NCBI GenBank assembly: GCA_934182615.1 | Contig: CAKPRO010000006.1 | Coordinates: forward strand, 1 to 64,000 | DNA from: an uncultured Bacilli bacterium | GTDB taxonomy: Bacteria > Bacillota_I > Bacilli_A > RF39 > UBA660 | Length of the DNA: 64,000 nucleotides | Direction: 5' to 3' | Shown here: positions 8,323 to 16,491 of the stretch, piece by piece | How the letters are laid out: every line of letters starts with the position of its first letter | Numbering within the stretch: position 1 is the stretch's first letter | The notes under the pieces: generated by a model | Database searches by the model: none | Told to the model about the DNA's origin: nothing | The model's input: the letters and a program-made list of their open reading frames with translations, nothing else | Program-made: the position numbers and the translations under genes

Positions 8323-8883
8323 TTATTTAAAATAATCATCACGAGTAATAGAATAACTAATTAAATCTACTTGTTTTTTAGTAACTTTATCATATACTCT
8401 TTTTCTAAGAATACCATCATACTTCATTCCTACTTTTTCTAATACTTTTCCGCTAGCAGAGTTTCCTTCTACATAATAAGCATATATAGTTTCCACCCCT
8501 ACTTCTTCGAAAAAGAACTTTATTATTCTAGTTAAAGCCTCAGTACCATATCCTTTATTCCAAAAGTTTCTTCCGTAGCAGTGTCCTATTTCTACAGTAT
8601 TATTATTAACATCAATATCTACTGCTCCAATTGTTCCAATAGGAACCCTTTCTTCTTTTGGTATTACCATCCAGTTATAAAAATTATCTTCTTTATAACT
8701 ATTCTCTAAATAATTAAGAAATTTTATCGTATCTTCTTCTTTTTCATAAGCATCCCATCTTAAATACTTAGTTACCTCTTTATCATTAGCCCAATTATTA
8801 AACATAGCATTAGAATCACTAATACTTGCTTTTCTAAATAGAAGCCTATTTGATTTTAACTCTACTGTTCCTATATTCTTCAT
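8323..8883 (-). CDS. GNAT acetyltransferase, RimJ/RimL type
   Basis: 186 residues. VELKSNRLLFRKASISD opens the fold, NFWNKGYGTEALTRIIKFFF forms the acetyl-CoA loop near residue 110, and NSASGKVLEKVGMKYDG ends the domain. Its start lies only a base or two from the stop of the upstream S51 gene, so the pair is probably cotranscribed. Substrate unknown. Confidence 0.85.
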   Translation of the reverse strand: MKNIGTVELKSNRLLFRKASISDSNAMFNNWANDKEVTKYLRWDAYEKEEDTIKFLNYLENSYKEDNFYNWMVIPKEERVPIGTIGAVDIDVNNNTVEIGHCYGRNFWNKGYGTEALTRIIKFFFEEVGVETIYAYYVEGNSASGKVLEKVGMKYDGILRKRVYDKVTKKQVDLISYSITRDDYFK

Positions 8884-8884
8884 A

Positions 8885-9535
8885 TTAATCTTCTACTTTT
8901 CTTTCTTCAATTTTACCATTTTTTACTACAAAATAATTGTTAATATAATAAGTACCACTATCTTTTATTACTATACAAGAATCATTAGGTAAACCTATTA
9001 TTTTATATTTATAAGAACTATCAATTATTTCATTTACTTGCTTTCTATTATTAATATCAAAATGAGGATCAATAGTTATATCAGTAAAACCTAATCCTTC
9101 ATAAAAGAATGTCTTATCATAATCATCATCTTTAGAATAATACCCTATCTTACCTAAGTTCATACTACCCGCAGATATTCCAAGTAATATTTTATCTTTA
9201 AATAATTCTTTATAATCTATTCTTTTAATTATATCTAATTGTATTAAAGGATTACCTCCAAATAAATATATAATATCTACTTTCTTTATTATATTTATCA
9301 TATCGTCAACAGAAGCCCTTCCATCTATTAAATAAAATTCTTTAATACTATTAAACATACTTCTTATACCAATTTTATCACTAGTACCATCTATTAAAGT
9401 ATCATTCTTACTATAATCATCACTAGCACATATAACAGCCATCCTATTATATCTATCCAATTCTTTATTTATAACTTCCTTTATTCTAATATTAAACCCT
9501 TTTACTTTATCATAGCCACTAAATAATATTATCAT
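8885..9535 (-). CDS. Peptidase S51 (peptidase E-like)
   Basis: 216 residues. IIYLFGGNPL near residue 90, nucleophile elbow LLGISAGSM with Ser near 121, and LGFTDITIDPHFDINNR near 155, which parallels the neighbouring S51 protein at 7619. The two look like diverged paralogues. GTAGGTGATG supplies the Shine-Dalgarno. It is followed at once by the GNAT gene and preceded by the phosphodiesterase-like gene, so the group 10665-8323 is probably one transcript. Confidence 0.85.
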   Translation of the reverse strand: MIILFSGYDKVKGFNIRIKEVINKELDRYNRMAVICASDDYSKNDTLIDGTSDKIGIRSMFNSIKEFYLIDGRASVDDMINIIKKVDIIYLFGGNPLIQLDIIKRIDYKELFKDKILLGISAGSMNLGKIGYYSKDDDYDKTFFYEGLGFTDITIDPHFDINNRKQVNEIIDSSYKYKIIGLPNDSCIVIKDSGTYYINNYFVVKNGKIEERKVED

Positions 9536-9543
9536 AACATCAC

Positions 9544-10665
9544 CTACTTTTTCTTACATTTATTTAAAACTATTAATGGTATCTTCATCTCATCTTCAGT
9601 TAAACCAGCATGAGTTGACTTATGAATATGACCAACATTCCTATATTTAAAATATTTATTACTATAGGCTAAAGCAAAATAATCTCCTAGTGAATCTCTA
9701 AAATATTTATGTTCAGTACCATTACCTAATAACTTACTATTAATAAGTTCTTCTTTAGTCATTAATACAAAATAATTACTAAAGTATTTATTAAATAGAT
9801 AAACAAATTCTTCCTCTCTACCATCTTTTATTTTAAAACTACATAGTCTTCCTTCAAAAGACGTATCTCCAGCAAGAGTATCAAATATATCTTTATAATC
9901 TTCTAATATAATAGTATCACAATTAATATGACCATGATCCGCTACTACAATAAGTAATGTATCATCAGATATAGTATTATATAATTCTTCTACTTTTTTA
10001 TTAATCAACTCAAAATAATCTCTAGTCTCTTTACTATCAGTACCAGTAATATGCATAGTAGTATCTGGTTCAGGATTATATACATAAATATAATTTTTAT
10101 CTTTAACATTTAAACTACTTTTAATTTTATTTATCATATCATCAATATCTTCATATTTATTTTCATTAAATGAAGCAATTAATTTAGCATAATGTTTTCC
10201 ATCTTCATTTATTAATTCACAAATATCTTTATATGGAAAATATTTTCTAGCTAGTGATACACTATCAGCATCTATATCAGTATCTTTAATTTTATTAGTA
10301 AACATTGTTACTATTTTATCCTCTTTTTTAAAATATAAATCCCAAGCAAGCCATCCATGTTCCACTGGTGTAAGACCAGTAAGCATTGATGTAGTTGAAG
10401 CAGTTGTAGTCGCTGGTACTACTGAAGATATTTCTTTTAACATATTTCTATAAAGAAAACTATTTTCTCCTAATAATTTTTTTATTAATCTTGATCCCAT
10501 TCCATCAAATAATATAACTACTACATTTTTTGGTTTATATTCTTCTAATATTTTGTCAATATCACTTAAAGTATTATGATAGACATCAAGTTCAAAATAT
10601 CTCCTAATACTAGATGCTAAACTAACAATACTATTATCATATTCTGGTAATATAAACTTATCCAT
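9544..10665 (-). CDS. Nucleotide pyrophosphatase/phosphodiesterase-like (alkaline phosphatase superfamily)
   Basis: 373 residues from the ATG at 10665 (AAGGAAGTGG upstream); a longer frame to 10719 would start in the leader. VVVILFDGMGSRL supplies the first metal Asp, TTTASTTSMLTGLTPVEHGW the nucleophile Thr region, and VVADHGH and a late HAG the other metal ligands. This is the type I phosphodiesterase/nucleotide pyrophosphatase pattern; no membrane segment is seen. It has a strong promoter and a structured leader ending in a terminator, so expression is likely attenuated by a signal that is not identified. Confidence 0.85.
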   Translation of the reverse strand: MDKFILPEYDNSIVSLASSIRRYFELDVYHNTLSDIDKILEEYKPKNVVVILFDGMGSRLIKKLLGENSFLYRNMLKEISSVVPATTTASTTSMLTGLTPVEHGWLAWDLYFKKEDKIVTMFTNKIKDTDIDADSVSLARKYFPYKDICELINEDGKHYAKLIASFNENKYEDIDDMINKIKSSLNVKDKNYIYVYNPEPDTTMHITGTDSKETRDYFELINKKVEELYNTISDDTLLIVVADHGHINCDTIILEDYKDIFDTLAGDTSFEGRLCSFKIKDGREEEFVYLFNKYFSNYFVLMTKEELINSKLLGNGTEHKYFRDSLGDYFALAYSNKYFKYRNVGHIHKSTHAGLTEDEMKIPLIVLNKCKKK

Positions 10666-10703
10666 TTTATCCACTTCCTTTATTTTATTAATATCATATA
10701 TAG

Positions 10704-10747
10704 AAAAAACCGAAGACAACTATTCCATATAAGAATAGTGACTCCGG
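10704..10747 (-). terminator. Attenuator terminator in the phosphodiesterase-gene leader
   Basis: CCGGAG-T-CACTATTC / GAATAGT-TG-T-CTTCGG hairpin followed by six T on the minus strand, 39 bases before the gene's ATG. Confidence 0.75.
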
Positions 10748-10811
10748 ATTTTATTAATTATAAAATACGTGTAGGCTTTACCCCGAGATAGCTCTATATA
10801 TCTCCTCACTT
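10748..10811 (-). promoter_or_regulatory. Structured leader RNA, class not recognised
   Basis: Starts a few bases after a strong promoter. It can fold GAGATA-N8-TATCTC inside an outer GTG-AGG/CCT-ACAC pairing, with a single-stranded CGGGGTAAAGCC, and runs into the attenuator terminator. Size and layout are those of a small riboswitch, but the conserved bases do not match TPP, preQ1, SAM, purine, fluoride or guanidine classes that I know. Confidence 0.45.
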
Positions 10812-10817
10812 GTTATA

Positions 10818-10846
10818 AATATATAATTTATTTTATATTTTGTCAA
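10818..10846 (-). promoter_or_regulatory. Promoter of the phosphodiesterase-like gene
   Basis: TTGACA, 17-bp spacer, TATATT. Confidence 0.8.
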
Positions 10847-10923
10847 TCATTTATTAAACTTTTGTAAATTATTTAATAATTTCTTTAGTGTATTATAATA
10901 TTCTCATATAAGTCCTAACATTT

Positions 10924-11030
10924 ACAACCGAGATCATTTATTGCTCGCACCACCCGGAAGCGATTAACATTTCACAACTAGGATCATTTATTGCTCGCAC
11001 CACCTAGAAGCGATTAACATTTATATTAAA
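10924..11030 (-). ncRNA. Tandem H-type pseudoknot element
   Basis: Two direct copies of a 53-nt unit, about 90 percent identical. Each has stem 1 TCGC/GCGA, whose loop holds a 5-base segment that pairs with a segment 12-13 bases downstream: CTAGG with CCTAG in one copy, CCGGG with CTCGG in the other. Two pairs change compensatorily, which supports the pseudoknot. GTGGTGCGAGC and AATAAATGAT are invariant. No class is assigned. It lies between the ABC-exporter gene and the promoter at 10818-10846. Confidence 0.55.
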
Positions 11031-11062
11031 GTATTCTTCTAAATACTTCTTAAAATATATTT

Positions 11063-11128
11063 TATCATAGAGACTACAGGCTCTATGATACCTAATGAAG
11101 ACTTAAGATTAACTTAAGGCTTCATAGG
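11063..11128. repeat. AGACT/AGGCT paired hairpin (copy H, plus-oriented)
   Basis: Plus strand: TATCATAG-AGACT-AC-AGGCT-CTATGATA, then CCTAATGA-AGACT ... AGGCT-TCATAGG, directly after the ABC exporter gene. Confidence 0.75.
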
Positions 11129-11131
11129 CAA

Positions 11132-12862
11132 TTATGAATTTAAAGATTCAGTCTCATAAAGATTTCTATATATCTTACAACTATTTAATAATTCCTTATG
11201 TGTGCCCGTTGCTATTACCTTACCACCATCAACAACATGAATAATATCAGCATCCATAATCGTAGATAATCTATGAGCCACTATTACAATAGTATGATCA
11301 TTAACTAAATTATCAATAGTCTTCTTAATATAATCTTGAGAATTATTATCTAAAGCTGAAGTAGCTTCATCAAATAAAATCACTTCACTACCCTTAGATA
11401 AAGTTCTAGCAATAGATAGTCTTTGTTTTTGACCACCAGATAAATTAATACCAGACTCTCCTAATACAGTATCATACCCTTTAGGTAAAGACATAATATA
11501 ATCATCTAAATAAGCCATCTTAGAATATTCTCTTATCTTCTTAAGAGATATATTCTTATTAATTAATTTAAAATTTTCTTTAATAGTTCTATTAAAAACA
11601 AAAGGTTCCTGTCTAATTATTGATATATGTTTTCTTAATTCATCTTCACTTAAGTCTTTAATATTAATACCATCTAACAATATCTCCCCACTAGTAGTAT
11701 CAAATATTCTAGTAATTAAGTTAAATAAAGTACTCTTACCCTGACCAGAAGCTCCTACTACAGCAATCTTCTTATTAGGTTCAATCTTTAAACTAAAATT
11801 ATTTAATATATTACCCTCATCAGGATAATTAAAATTAACATCTTTAAATTCAATTACCCCTTTAACATTAACTAACTTCTTATTGCCAAACTCTTCATCT
11901 TTATATAATCTATTCTCTAATATATCATTTACTCTTGATATAGATACACTAACCTTCTGATATGTCTGAGTTAAGTCATTAATATTCTCTATTAACCAAG
12001 TAAACCTATATACATAATAAGTCATAGCAATAAAAAAAGTTAAACTAATCATCTTATAATATAATAATATAACACAAGTAGCAAATACTCCGCATTCTAA
12101 TATAGATTTTAATAATCTAGTCTTTATATTAAAACTCTTCTGAATATCAATCTCTTTACTAGATTTATTATATATATCCTTAATAATACTAGTCATATCA
12201 CTAATTAAATTATTTTTAATACCTAATGTTTTAATTTCTCTTATACCTCTAATAGACTCCGTAGTTAAAGAAGTAAACTTATCTTGCTCTTTTCTTCTCT
12301 CTTTATGTATATCTTTAAGTAATGGATTATATTTCTTTAATATTAAGAATAATATTGAAACTATAAGTAGTATTTCTACTCCTACTATCCAAGAATTGAT
12401 AAAAATATAGATTATGACAATTATTGATGCCACTAGTGATGATATCATATTAAGTAATCTACCAAAAGCAAAACTTAAAGTATCAGCATCACTTGTTATT
12501 CTGTTTATTATTTCTCCTGATGACATCTTTTCATAAGCAACTGAGGGTAAACATAATGCTTTCTTATAAGTATAAAATCCTAACTTTCTAGTTAACTTAC
12601 TCTCTTCTTTATATAATATAGAATTAGCATAATGTAGTACTATTCCATCCATTGTTATTTCTAATACAAAATATATTCCTAGGAATATTAAGGCATTCTT
12701 TATATCAAGTATAGTAATAAACTCTACTACTTTACCATTTAGGTAACCAGTAAAGACCTCACATATTCCAGATATAAATATTATGATACTTGCAAATATA
12801 AGTTTACTTAAATCTTCTTTAACTAATTTTAATAGAGGTTTAAATTCTTTTATACTCTTCAT
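11132..12862 (-). CDS. ABC exporter, fused permease and ATPase
   Basis: 576 residues. Six predicted membrane segments within about 1-310, then an ATPase domain with Walker A GASGQGKST near 370, signature LSGGQKQRLSIARTL near 475, Walker B VILFDEATSALD and the switch VAHRLS. This is a half-transporter of the multidrug/lipid exporter type that works as a dimer in the membrane. It has no N-terminal C39 peptidase domain, so it is not a classical bacteriocin-processing exporter. GGAGGTG precedes the ATG. A 31-codon ORF and a terminator precede it, which suggests attenuation control. Confidence 0.9.
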   Translation of the reverse strand: MKSIKEFKPLLKLVKEDLSKLIFASIIIFISGICEVFTGYLNGKVVEFITILDIKNALIFLGIYFVLEITMDGIVLHYANSILYKEESKLTRKLGFYTYKKALCLPSVAYEKMSSGEIINRITSDADTLSFAFGRLLNMISSLVASIIVIIYIFINSWIVGVEILLIVSILFLILKKYNPLLKDIHKERRKEQDKFTSLTTESIRGIREIKTLGIKNNLISDMTSIIKDIYNKSSKEIDIQKSFNIKTRLLKSILECGVFATCVILLYYKMISLTFFIAMTYYVYRFTWLIENINDLTQTYQKVSVSISRVNDILENRLYKDEEFGNKKLVNVKGVIEFKDVNFNYPDEGNILNNFSLKIEPNKKIAVVGASGQGKSTLFNLITRIFDTTSGEILLDGINIKDLSEDELRKHISIIRQEPFVFNRTIKENFKLINKNISLKKIREYSKMAYLDDYIMSLPKGYDTVLGESGINLSGGQKQRLSIARTLSKGSEVILFDEATSALDNNSQDYIKKTIDNLVNDHTIVIVAHRLSTIMDADIIHVVDGGKVIATGTHKELLNSCKIYRNLYETESLNS

Positions 12863-12882
12863 ATTTACACCTCCAAATAAAA

Positions 12883-12908
12883 GAACTACTTATTTATAAA
12901 GTAGTTCC
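12883..12908 (-). terminator. Attenuator before the ABC exporter
   Basis: GGAACTACTT ... AAGTAGTTC hairpin followed by TTTTATTT on the minus strand, between the leader ORF and the exporter Shine-Dalgarno. The AGTAGTT inside the leader ORF (12983-12989) can pair with its 5' arm as an antiterminator. Confidence 0.7.
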
Positions 12909-12937
12909 AATTTAATATAATTAATTATTTTTACTTA

Positions 12938-13033
12938 TTACAAAGTATGTGAAAAACATAGAAGAATCTCACTTTTCTTTAAAACTACTCTATCACTATT
13001 AAAATCTTTTAAACTTAAAGTCATCATCTTCAT
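12938..13033 (-). CDS. Leader peptide upstream of ABC exporter
   Basis: 31 residues (MKMMTLSLKDFNSDRVVLKK...CFSHTL), with a GAGAGGAGTG Shine-Dalgarno and its own promoter. It ends 30 bases before an intrinsic terminator that precedes the exporter gene. Codons Arg-Val-Val contain AGTAGTT, identical to the 3' arm of that terminator, so a stalled ribosome could decide which hairpin forms. It could instead be an exported peptide, but no leader-core or double-Gly motif is visible. Confidence 0.5.
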   Translation of the reverse strand: MKMMTLSLKDFNSDRVVLKKSEILLCFSHTL

Positions 13034-13066
13034 GATTTTCACTCCTCTCTCTTTAAATTCAAATTA

Positions 13067-13095
13067 AATATACCATATTATTTTATGTATGTCAA
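13067..13095 (-). promoter_or_regulatory. Promoter of leader peptide and ABC exporter
   Basis: TTGACA, 17-bp spacer ending ATGG, TATATT. Confidence 0.8.
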
Positions 13096-13126
13096 CCTTT
13101 TCTTGTTACATTTATTTTTTTATATG

Positions 13127-13183
13127 CCACTTCAGCCTATGGTCTTCCGTGGTATGATGAAGCCTACTTTAATCTTCATCATA
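13127..13183. repeat. AGACT/AGGCT paired hairpin (copy B, minus-oriented)
   Basis: Minus strand: TATGATGA-AGATT ... AGGCT-TCATCATA, then CCAC-GGA-AGACC-AT-AGGCT-GAA-GTGG. It overlaps the last 17 codons of the ORF6N/PLD gene. Confidence 0.75.
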
Positions 13184-14040
13184 ACATTTTTTAGTTTATC
13201 TAATAATTCTTCTAATATATTATTATCTACTATCTTAGTAATAGCAAAACACTTTTTACCTAAATCTTTAAATGAAGCACCAGAATGATATAACACTTTA
13301 TTATCTATTATAACAAACCTATCATGAAATATATTAGTATTTATTATTTCTATATTACTATATTGTTTTTCATACTTATCTTTAGAAATATTATCTATAT
13401 TTTCTGTATATATTTTTACTTTAACATTAATATTTCTAATAATATCAAATAATTTTTTACCAGCATAATTATCTATTATAATTATTTCTTTCTTTGCTTT
13501 AGATAATATATCTATAAGTAATGAATATGCATCATATATCTGTCCTTCATAAAAAATATGATTATTACTTTCTTTTGAAGTTAATTTATCTAGTATTAAA
13601 TTAATTTTACTATCGTGTTCTAATACTAATTTGTTAATATATTTTTGTTCTATCAGTGAAGTATTTATTATCTTTTTCATTACTACGAATGCATCCATTA
13701 TTGCAATTGTTATCTTCGTTGCTTCTTTACTTTTTAAGATTGTAGCAAGCATATATACACCTTGCTCGGTAAAAACTCTGGGATTTTTATACTTACCTCC
13801 ATGTTTTTCTATTTTTTGGTCGAAAATTTCGACCAAAAGATTATCACTTTCGTTATCGGAAAGTTTAAAGCAATATCTTTCGGGAAACTTTTCTATATTA
13901 TTTTTAACTGCTTCATTTATTCTTTTTGTTTCTACATTATAGAGTTTAGCCAAATCAGAATCTAACATTACTTTTTTACCTCTAATTTCATATATCATAT
14001 TTTCTATCTTTATATTATTGCTTACCATTATATTGTTCAT
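13132..14040 (-). CDS. ORF6N-domain protein with C-terminal PLD-like domain
   Basis: 302 residues from the ATG at 14040, with a GAAAGGATG Shine-Dalgarno. The N-terminal 110 residues (IRGKKVMLDSDLAKLYNVETK, RFPERYCFKLSD-type region, RVFTEQGVYMLATILKS) are the ORF6N DNA-binding/KilA-N-associated domain of phage antirepressors. The C-terminal part (KEIIIIDNYAGKKLFDI, then HDRFVIIDNKVLYHSGASFKDLGKK) is a phospholipase D-like half-site with an H-x-K-like motif. Such proteins are found as solitary chromosomal genes and in prophages; their function is unclear. The last residues (MKIKVGFIIPRKTIG) come from hairpin repeat B, so the C-terminus has been recoded. Confidence 0.75.
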   Translation of the reverse strand: MNNIMVSNNIKIENMIYEIRGKKVMLDSDLAKLYNVETKRINEAVKNNIEKFPERYCFKLSDNESDNLLVEIFDQKIEKHGGKYKNPRVFTEQGVYMLATILKSKEATKITIAIMDAFVVMKKIINTSLIEQKYINKLVLEHDSKINLILDKLTSKESNNHIFYEGQIYDAYSLLIDILSKAKKEIIIIDNYAGKKLFDIIRNINVKVKIYTENIDNISKDKYEKQYSNIEIINTNIFHDRFVIIDNKVLYHSGASFKDLGKKCFAITKIVDNNILEELLDKLKNVMMKIKVGFIIPRKTIG

Positions 14041-14140
14041 TATATCATCCTTTCTTTGATCTCTAAAAAGATATATCTCTTTTATCATTGTCTTATCGTT
14101 TATGATAATATAAATACATAATGATGTCAATATAAAAATA

Positions 14141-14647
14141 CTATTTGTTAATTAACTTCTTTACATAAATATTCCTTGGACCCCTTTTAAAACTTCTACT
14201 ACCAGTTAAAATAAAACCATCTTTAATTAAATTATTAATAGAATATATATTATCTGGATGAATAGTCCCAATAGCAATCTTATAACCTTTACTTTTAACA
14301 TATTCATCTAGATATTTTAACATTTGATACTGAAGATTATTACCAACATACTTAGGATTAACAAACATTGGTCCATAATCAATAACTTCTTTATAATCTA
14401 AATCTAAATCAAATTTTATCATATCTTCTTCATTAGAAGGAATACTCATCATAGAACATACAAAGTCATTATTTAAATAATATAACCATATTTTGGTTCC
14501 ATTATCAAGTAATTCTTTTAAATCTTCCTTAGTAAAGTCTCCTAACCACTCAGGATACTGCATATTACTTTTAGTATATTCACGATATTCTATATATTTA
14601 TCTAAATTAATATTATTATCTACACACTTTAAATCTTCTAACTTCAT
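14141..14647 (-). CDS. GNAT-like acetyltransferase
   Basis: 168 residues with a GNAT-type core: MFVNPKYVGNNLQYQMLKYLDEYV at about 95-118 replaces the usual Q/RxxGxG/A loop with a weaker GNNLQ form, followed by AIGTIHPDNIYSINNLIKDGFIL. It is probably a divergent member, and activity is uncertain. A GAGGTAATG Shine-Dalgarno precedes it, 9 bases after the stop of the next GNAT gene, so the two form an operon. Confidence 0.65.
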   Translation of the reverse strand: MKLEDLKCVDNNINLDKYIEYREYTKSNMQYPEWLGDFTKEDLKELLDNGTKIWLYYLNNDFVCSMMSIPSNEEDMIKFDLDLDYKEVIDYGPMFVNPKYVGNNLQYQMLKYLDEYVKSKGYKIAIGTIHPDNIYSINNLIKDGFILTGSRSFKRGPRNIYVKKLINK

Positions 14648-14656
14648 AACATTACC

Positions 14657-15142
14657 TCAATTTATTTTCTTAATATCAATTAAACCTCTAGTATGATAAC
14701 CATGTTTTTCGTAGAAGTTAATTCCCATTTTATTGTAGGCAAATACTTCAATAGAAATATATTCACATCCTATACTTTTAAAATACTTTTCTATCCTATT
14801 TATAAGTAAAGTACCAATACCACTACTTCTTACTTTCTTAGATACTACTAACTCTGTTACTTCACCACATTTAGGACATTTATAATCTAAATAATCATAT
14901 TCATCATAACACCTTAAACATCCCATTATTAAACCTACTACTTCATCATTATCTATTGCTAGATAACATTTGCCATTATTATTTTTTATTTCTTCTAAAT
15001 CTAACATAGCCATCTTATCACGATATTCAGGATGTAACTGATCTAGATTATCTTCATCAATACTAAGAATATATTCTTCTAGTTCTACTAGTAAATCTTT
15101 TACATCTTCTAAATATCTATCTTCATATTCAATTATTTTCAT
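14657..15142 (-). CDS. GNAT acetyltransferase with zinc-ribbon-like insert
   Basis: 161 residues. The GNAT core is seen in ELVVSKKVRSSGIGTLLINRIEKYF at about 95-120 and EVFAYNKMGINFYEKHGYH near the end. Between strands 4 and 5 lies CLRC-N10-CPKC, two CxxC pairs that could bind zinc. AAAGGAGG precedes the ATG, directly after hairpin repeat C. Likely cotranscribed with the GNAT gene at 14141. Substrate unknown. Confidence 0.85.
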   Translation of the reverse strand: MKIIEYEDRYLEDVKDLLVELEEYILSIDEDNLDQLHPEYRDKMAMLDLEEIKNNNGKCYLAIDNDEVVGLIMGCLRCYDEYDYLDYKCPKCGEVTELVVSKKVRSSGIGTLLINRIEKYFKSIGCEYISIEVFAYNKMGINFYEKHGYHTRGLIDIKKIN

Positions 15143-15155
15143 TATACCTCCTTTT

Positions 15156-15212
15156 CCACTTCAGCCAGTAGTCTTCCGTGGTATGATAAAGCCTATTCTA
15201 GTCTCTATCATA
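15156..15212. repeat. AGACT/AGGCT paired hairpin (copy C, minus-oriented)
   Basis: Minus strand: TATGATAG-AGACT ... AGGCT-TTATCATA, then CCAC-GGA-AGACT-AC-TGGCT-GAA-GTGG. The TGA stop of the GreA-like gene lies inside its first arm. Confidence 0.75.
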
Positions 15213-15702
15213 AAATCTTATTTATTATTTTTATACTTATCTTTTTATCATTAACATAATAATGAATATCATTATCATTAATATTCTTCAAATATATACT
15301 TCTTCCTATTGGACTATTTAAAGATACCTCTTTAATTTTAACATTATTATCTATCATATATTTACCAGTTAATTTAATAGTATATTCTTCGATATCATCT
15401 ATATCATATATAACTTTTATTTTAAGAATATCTCCTACATCTATTATATCATCAAAATTACTTTTTTTATCTACTATTTTTAAATATTTTTCATCCTCTA
15501 ACATTTTATTTATTCTTGAAGCAATCTTTCTACTTTCCCTCATTGTATCTTCAAAAGCAAAATTATCATGCCATCCATCTCCTACTGCATCAGCATAGGA
15601 TTCACTTCCTATGCTGGCAATAGATAAACTTATATCTTTTAATCTATTTAATTCTTCATAATACTGATTAAATCCATCAGTATCTACTAATACATCTTTC
15701 AT
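15208..15702 (-). CDS. GreA/GreB C-terminal-like protein
   Basis: 164 residues from the ATG at 15702 (AGGAGGTG). The N-terminal half has a helical segment with DNFAFEDTMRESRKIASRI, similar to the coiled-coil part of Gre factors. The C-terminal half (YTIKLTGKYM ... LNSPIGRSIYLKNINDND) resembles the FKBP-like domain of GreA/Rnk proteins (SPlGrAllGk). It may bind RNA polymerase in the secondary channel, but this is inferred from weak motifs. It is the last gene of the ABC-2 operon. Confidence 0.6.
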   Translation of the reverse strand: MKDVLVDTDGFNQYYEELNRLKDISLSIASIGSESYADAVGDGWHDNFAFEDTMRESRKIASRINKMLEDEKYLKIVDKKSNFDDIIDVGDILKIKVIYDIDDIEEYTIKLTGKYMIDNNVKIKEVSLNSPIGRSIYLKNINDNDIHYYVNDKKISIKIINKIL

Positions 15703-15711
15703 AAACACCTC

Positions 15712-16491
15712 CTATGAACCTGTACTACTATAATGTTTTAAACCTATTTTAAAAGATAGAAAACATGGTATTAAATATACTACTATTAATAATGGTGATA
15801 ATAAATATAATGTATTATTAGATTTTCCTAATAAATAAAGTAAAGGATAATAATTAACTGAAGCATATGGAATAATAAAAGTAAATATAAATATAAAACC
15901 TTTTCTAAATATTCCTATTGGATACTGAGCCATTTGTTTACCACCATCAGTTAATAAATTTCTTACTTCTAAGCCATGAATAGTAATAAAACAGTATGAA
16001 GCCATTAACAAGAATATTCCAAAGAATAATATTATTGAAGATAGAAACATTGCTATTATTAATAATATATTTATAATATTCCATTCTATATTTAAATGAA
16101 TTATAGCAATAAAGAATATTATTAACGATTGAATAATTCTAGCTACTTTTACAAAATCCATTTCACTACATATTACTTGATATAATACCCCTCTAGGTCT
16201 TACTAATAGTCTATCTAAAGAACCATCAATAATAAACTTTTCAAACTTATCTACTCCTCTAAAGAATGTTTCATTAAAAGCAAAGCCAAAATGAATAATA
16301 GAAAAACATAATAGTACTTCATATAAAGTAAAACCTTTAATATTATCAAATCTTTGAAATAAAGCTACTGTCATAAAATAATAAGTAAAAAATACTCCTA
16401 TTTGGCTAATAAAAGTCAAGATAAATGATAGACGATATTCTAACTGTGATTTTAATTTAAGTTTCATTGATTCTATATATAACTTAACCAC
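15712..16491 (-). CDS. ABC-2 type permease
   Basis: 259 residues with about six hydrophobic segments (for example IIFFIAIIHLNIEWNIINILL and ILFFGIFLLMASYCF). It belongs to the family of paired permeases that accompany a COG4586-type ATPase. The motif RGVDKFEKFIIDGSLDRLLVRP (about 75-95) is typical of that family. It overlaps the preceding permease gene by 8 bases, so both are translated together. Substrate not known. Confidence 0.85.
   Translation of the reverse strand: MVKLYIESMKLKLKSQLEYRLSFILTFISQIGVFFTYYFMTVALFQRFDNIKGFTLYEVLLCFSIIHFGFAFNETFFRGVDKFEKFIIDGSLDRLLVRPRGVLYQVICSEMDFVKVARIIQSLIIFFIAIIHLNIEWNIINILLIIAMFLSSIILFFGIFLLMASYCFITIHGLEVRNLLTDGGKQMAQYPIGIFRKGFIFIFTFIIPYASVNYYPLLYLLGKSNNTLYLLSPLLIVVYLIPCFLSFKIGLKHYSSTGS

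Noticed and set aside
10748..10811. TPP riboswitch, because of GGGGTAAAGCC
   Set aside because: The CUGAGA block and the ACCUGAUC part are missing and the element is too short.
10924..11030. CRISPR array or second T-box, because of two direct repeats with GGTGG
   Set aside because: Only two units with no spacer-repeat pattern, no cas genes, and no full T-box sequence or terminator.
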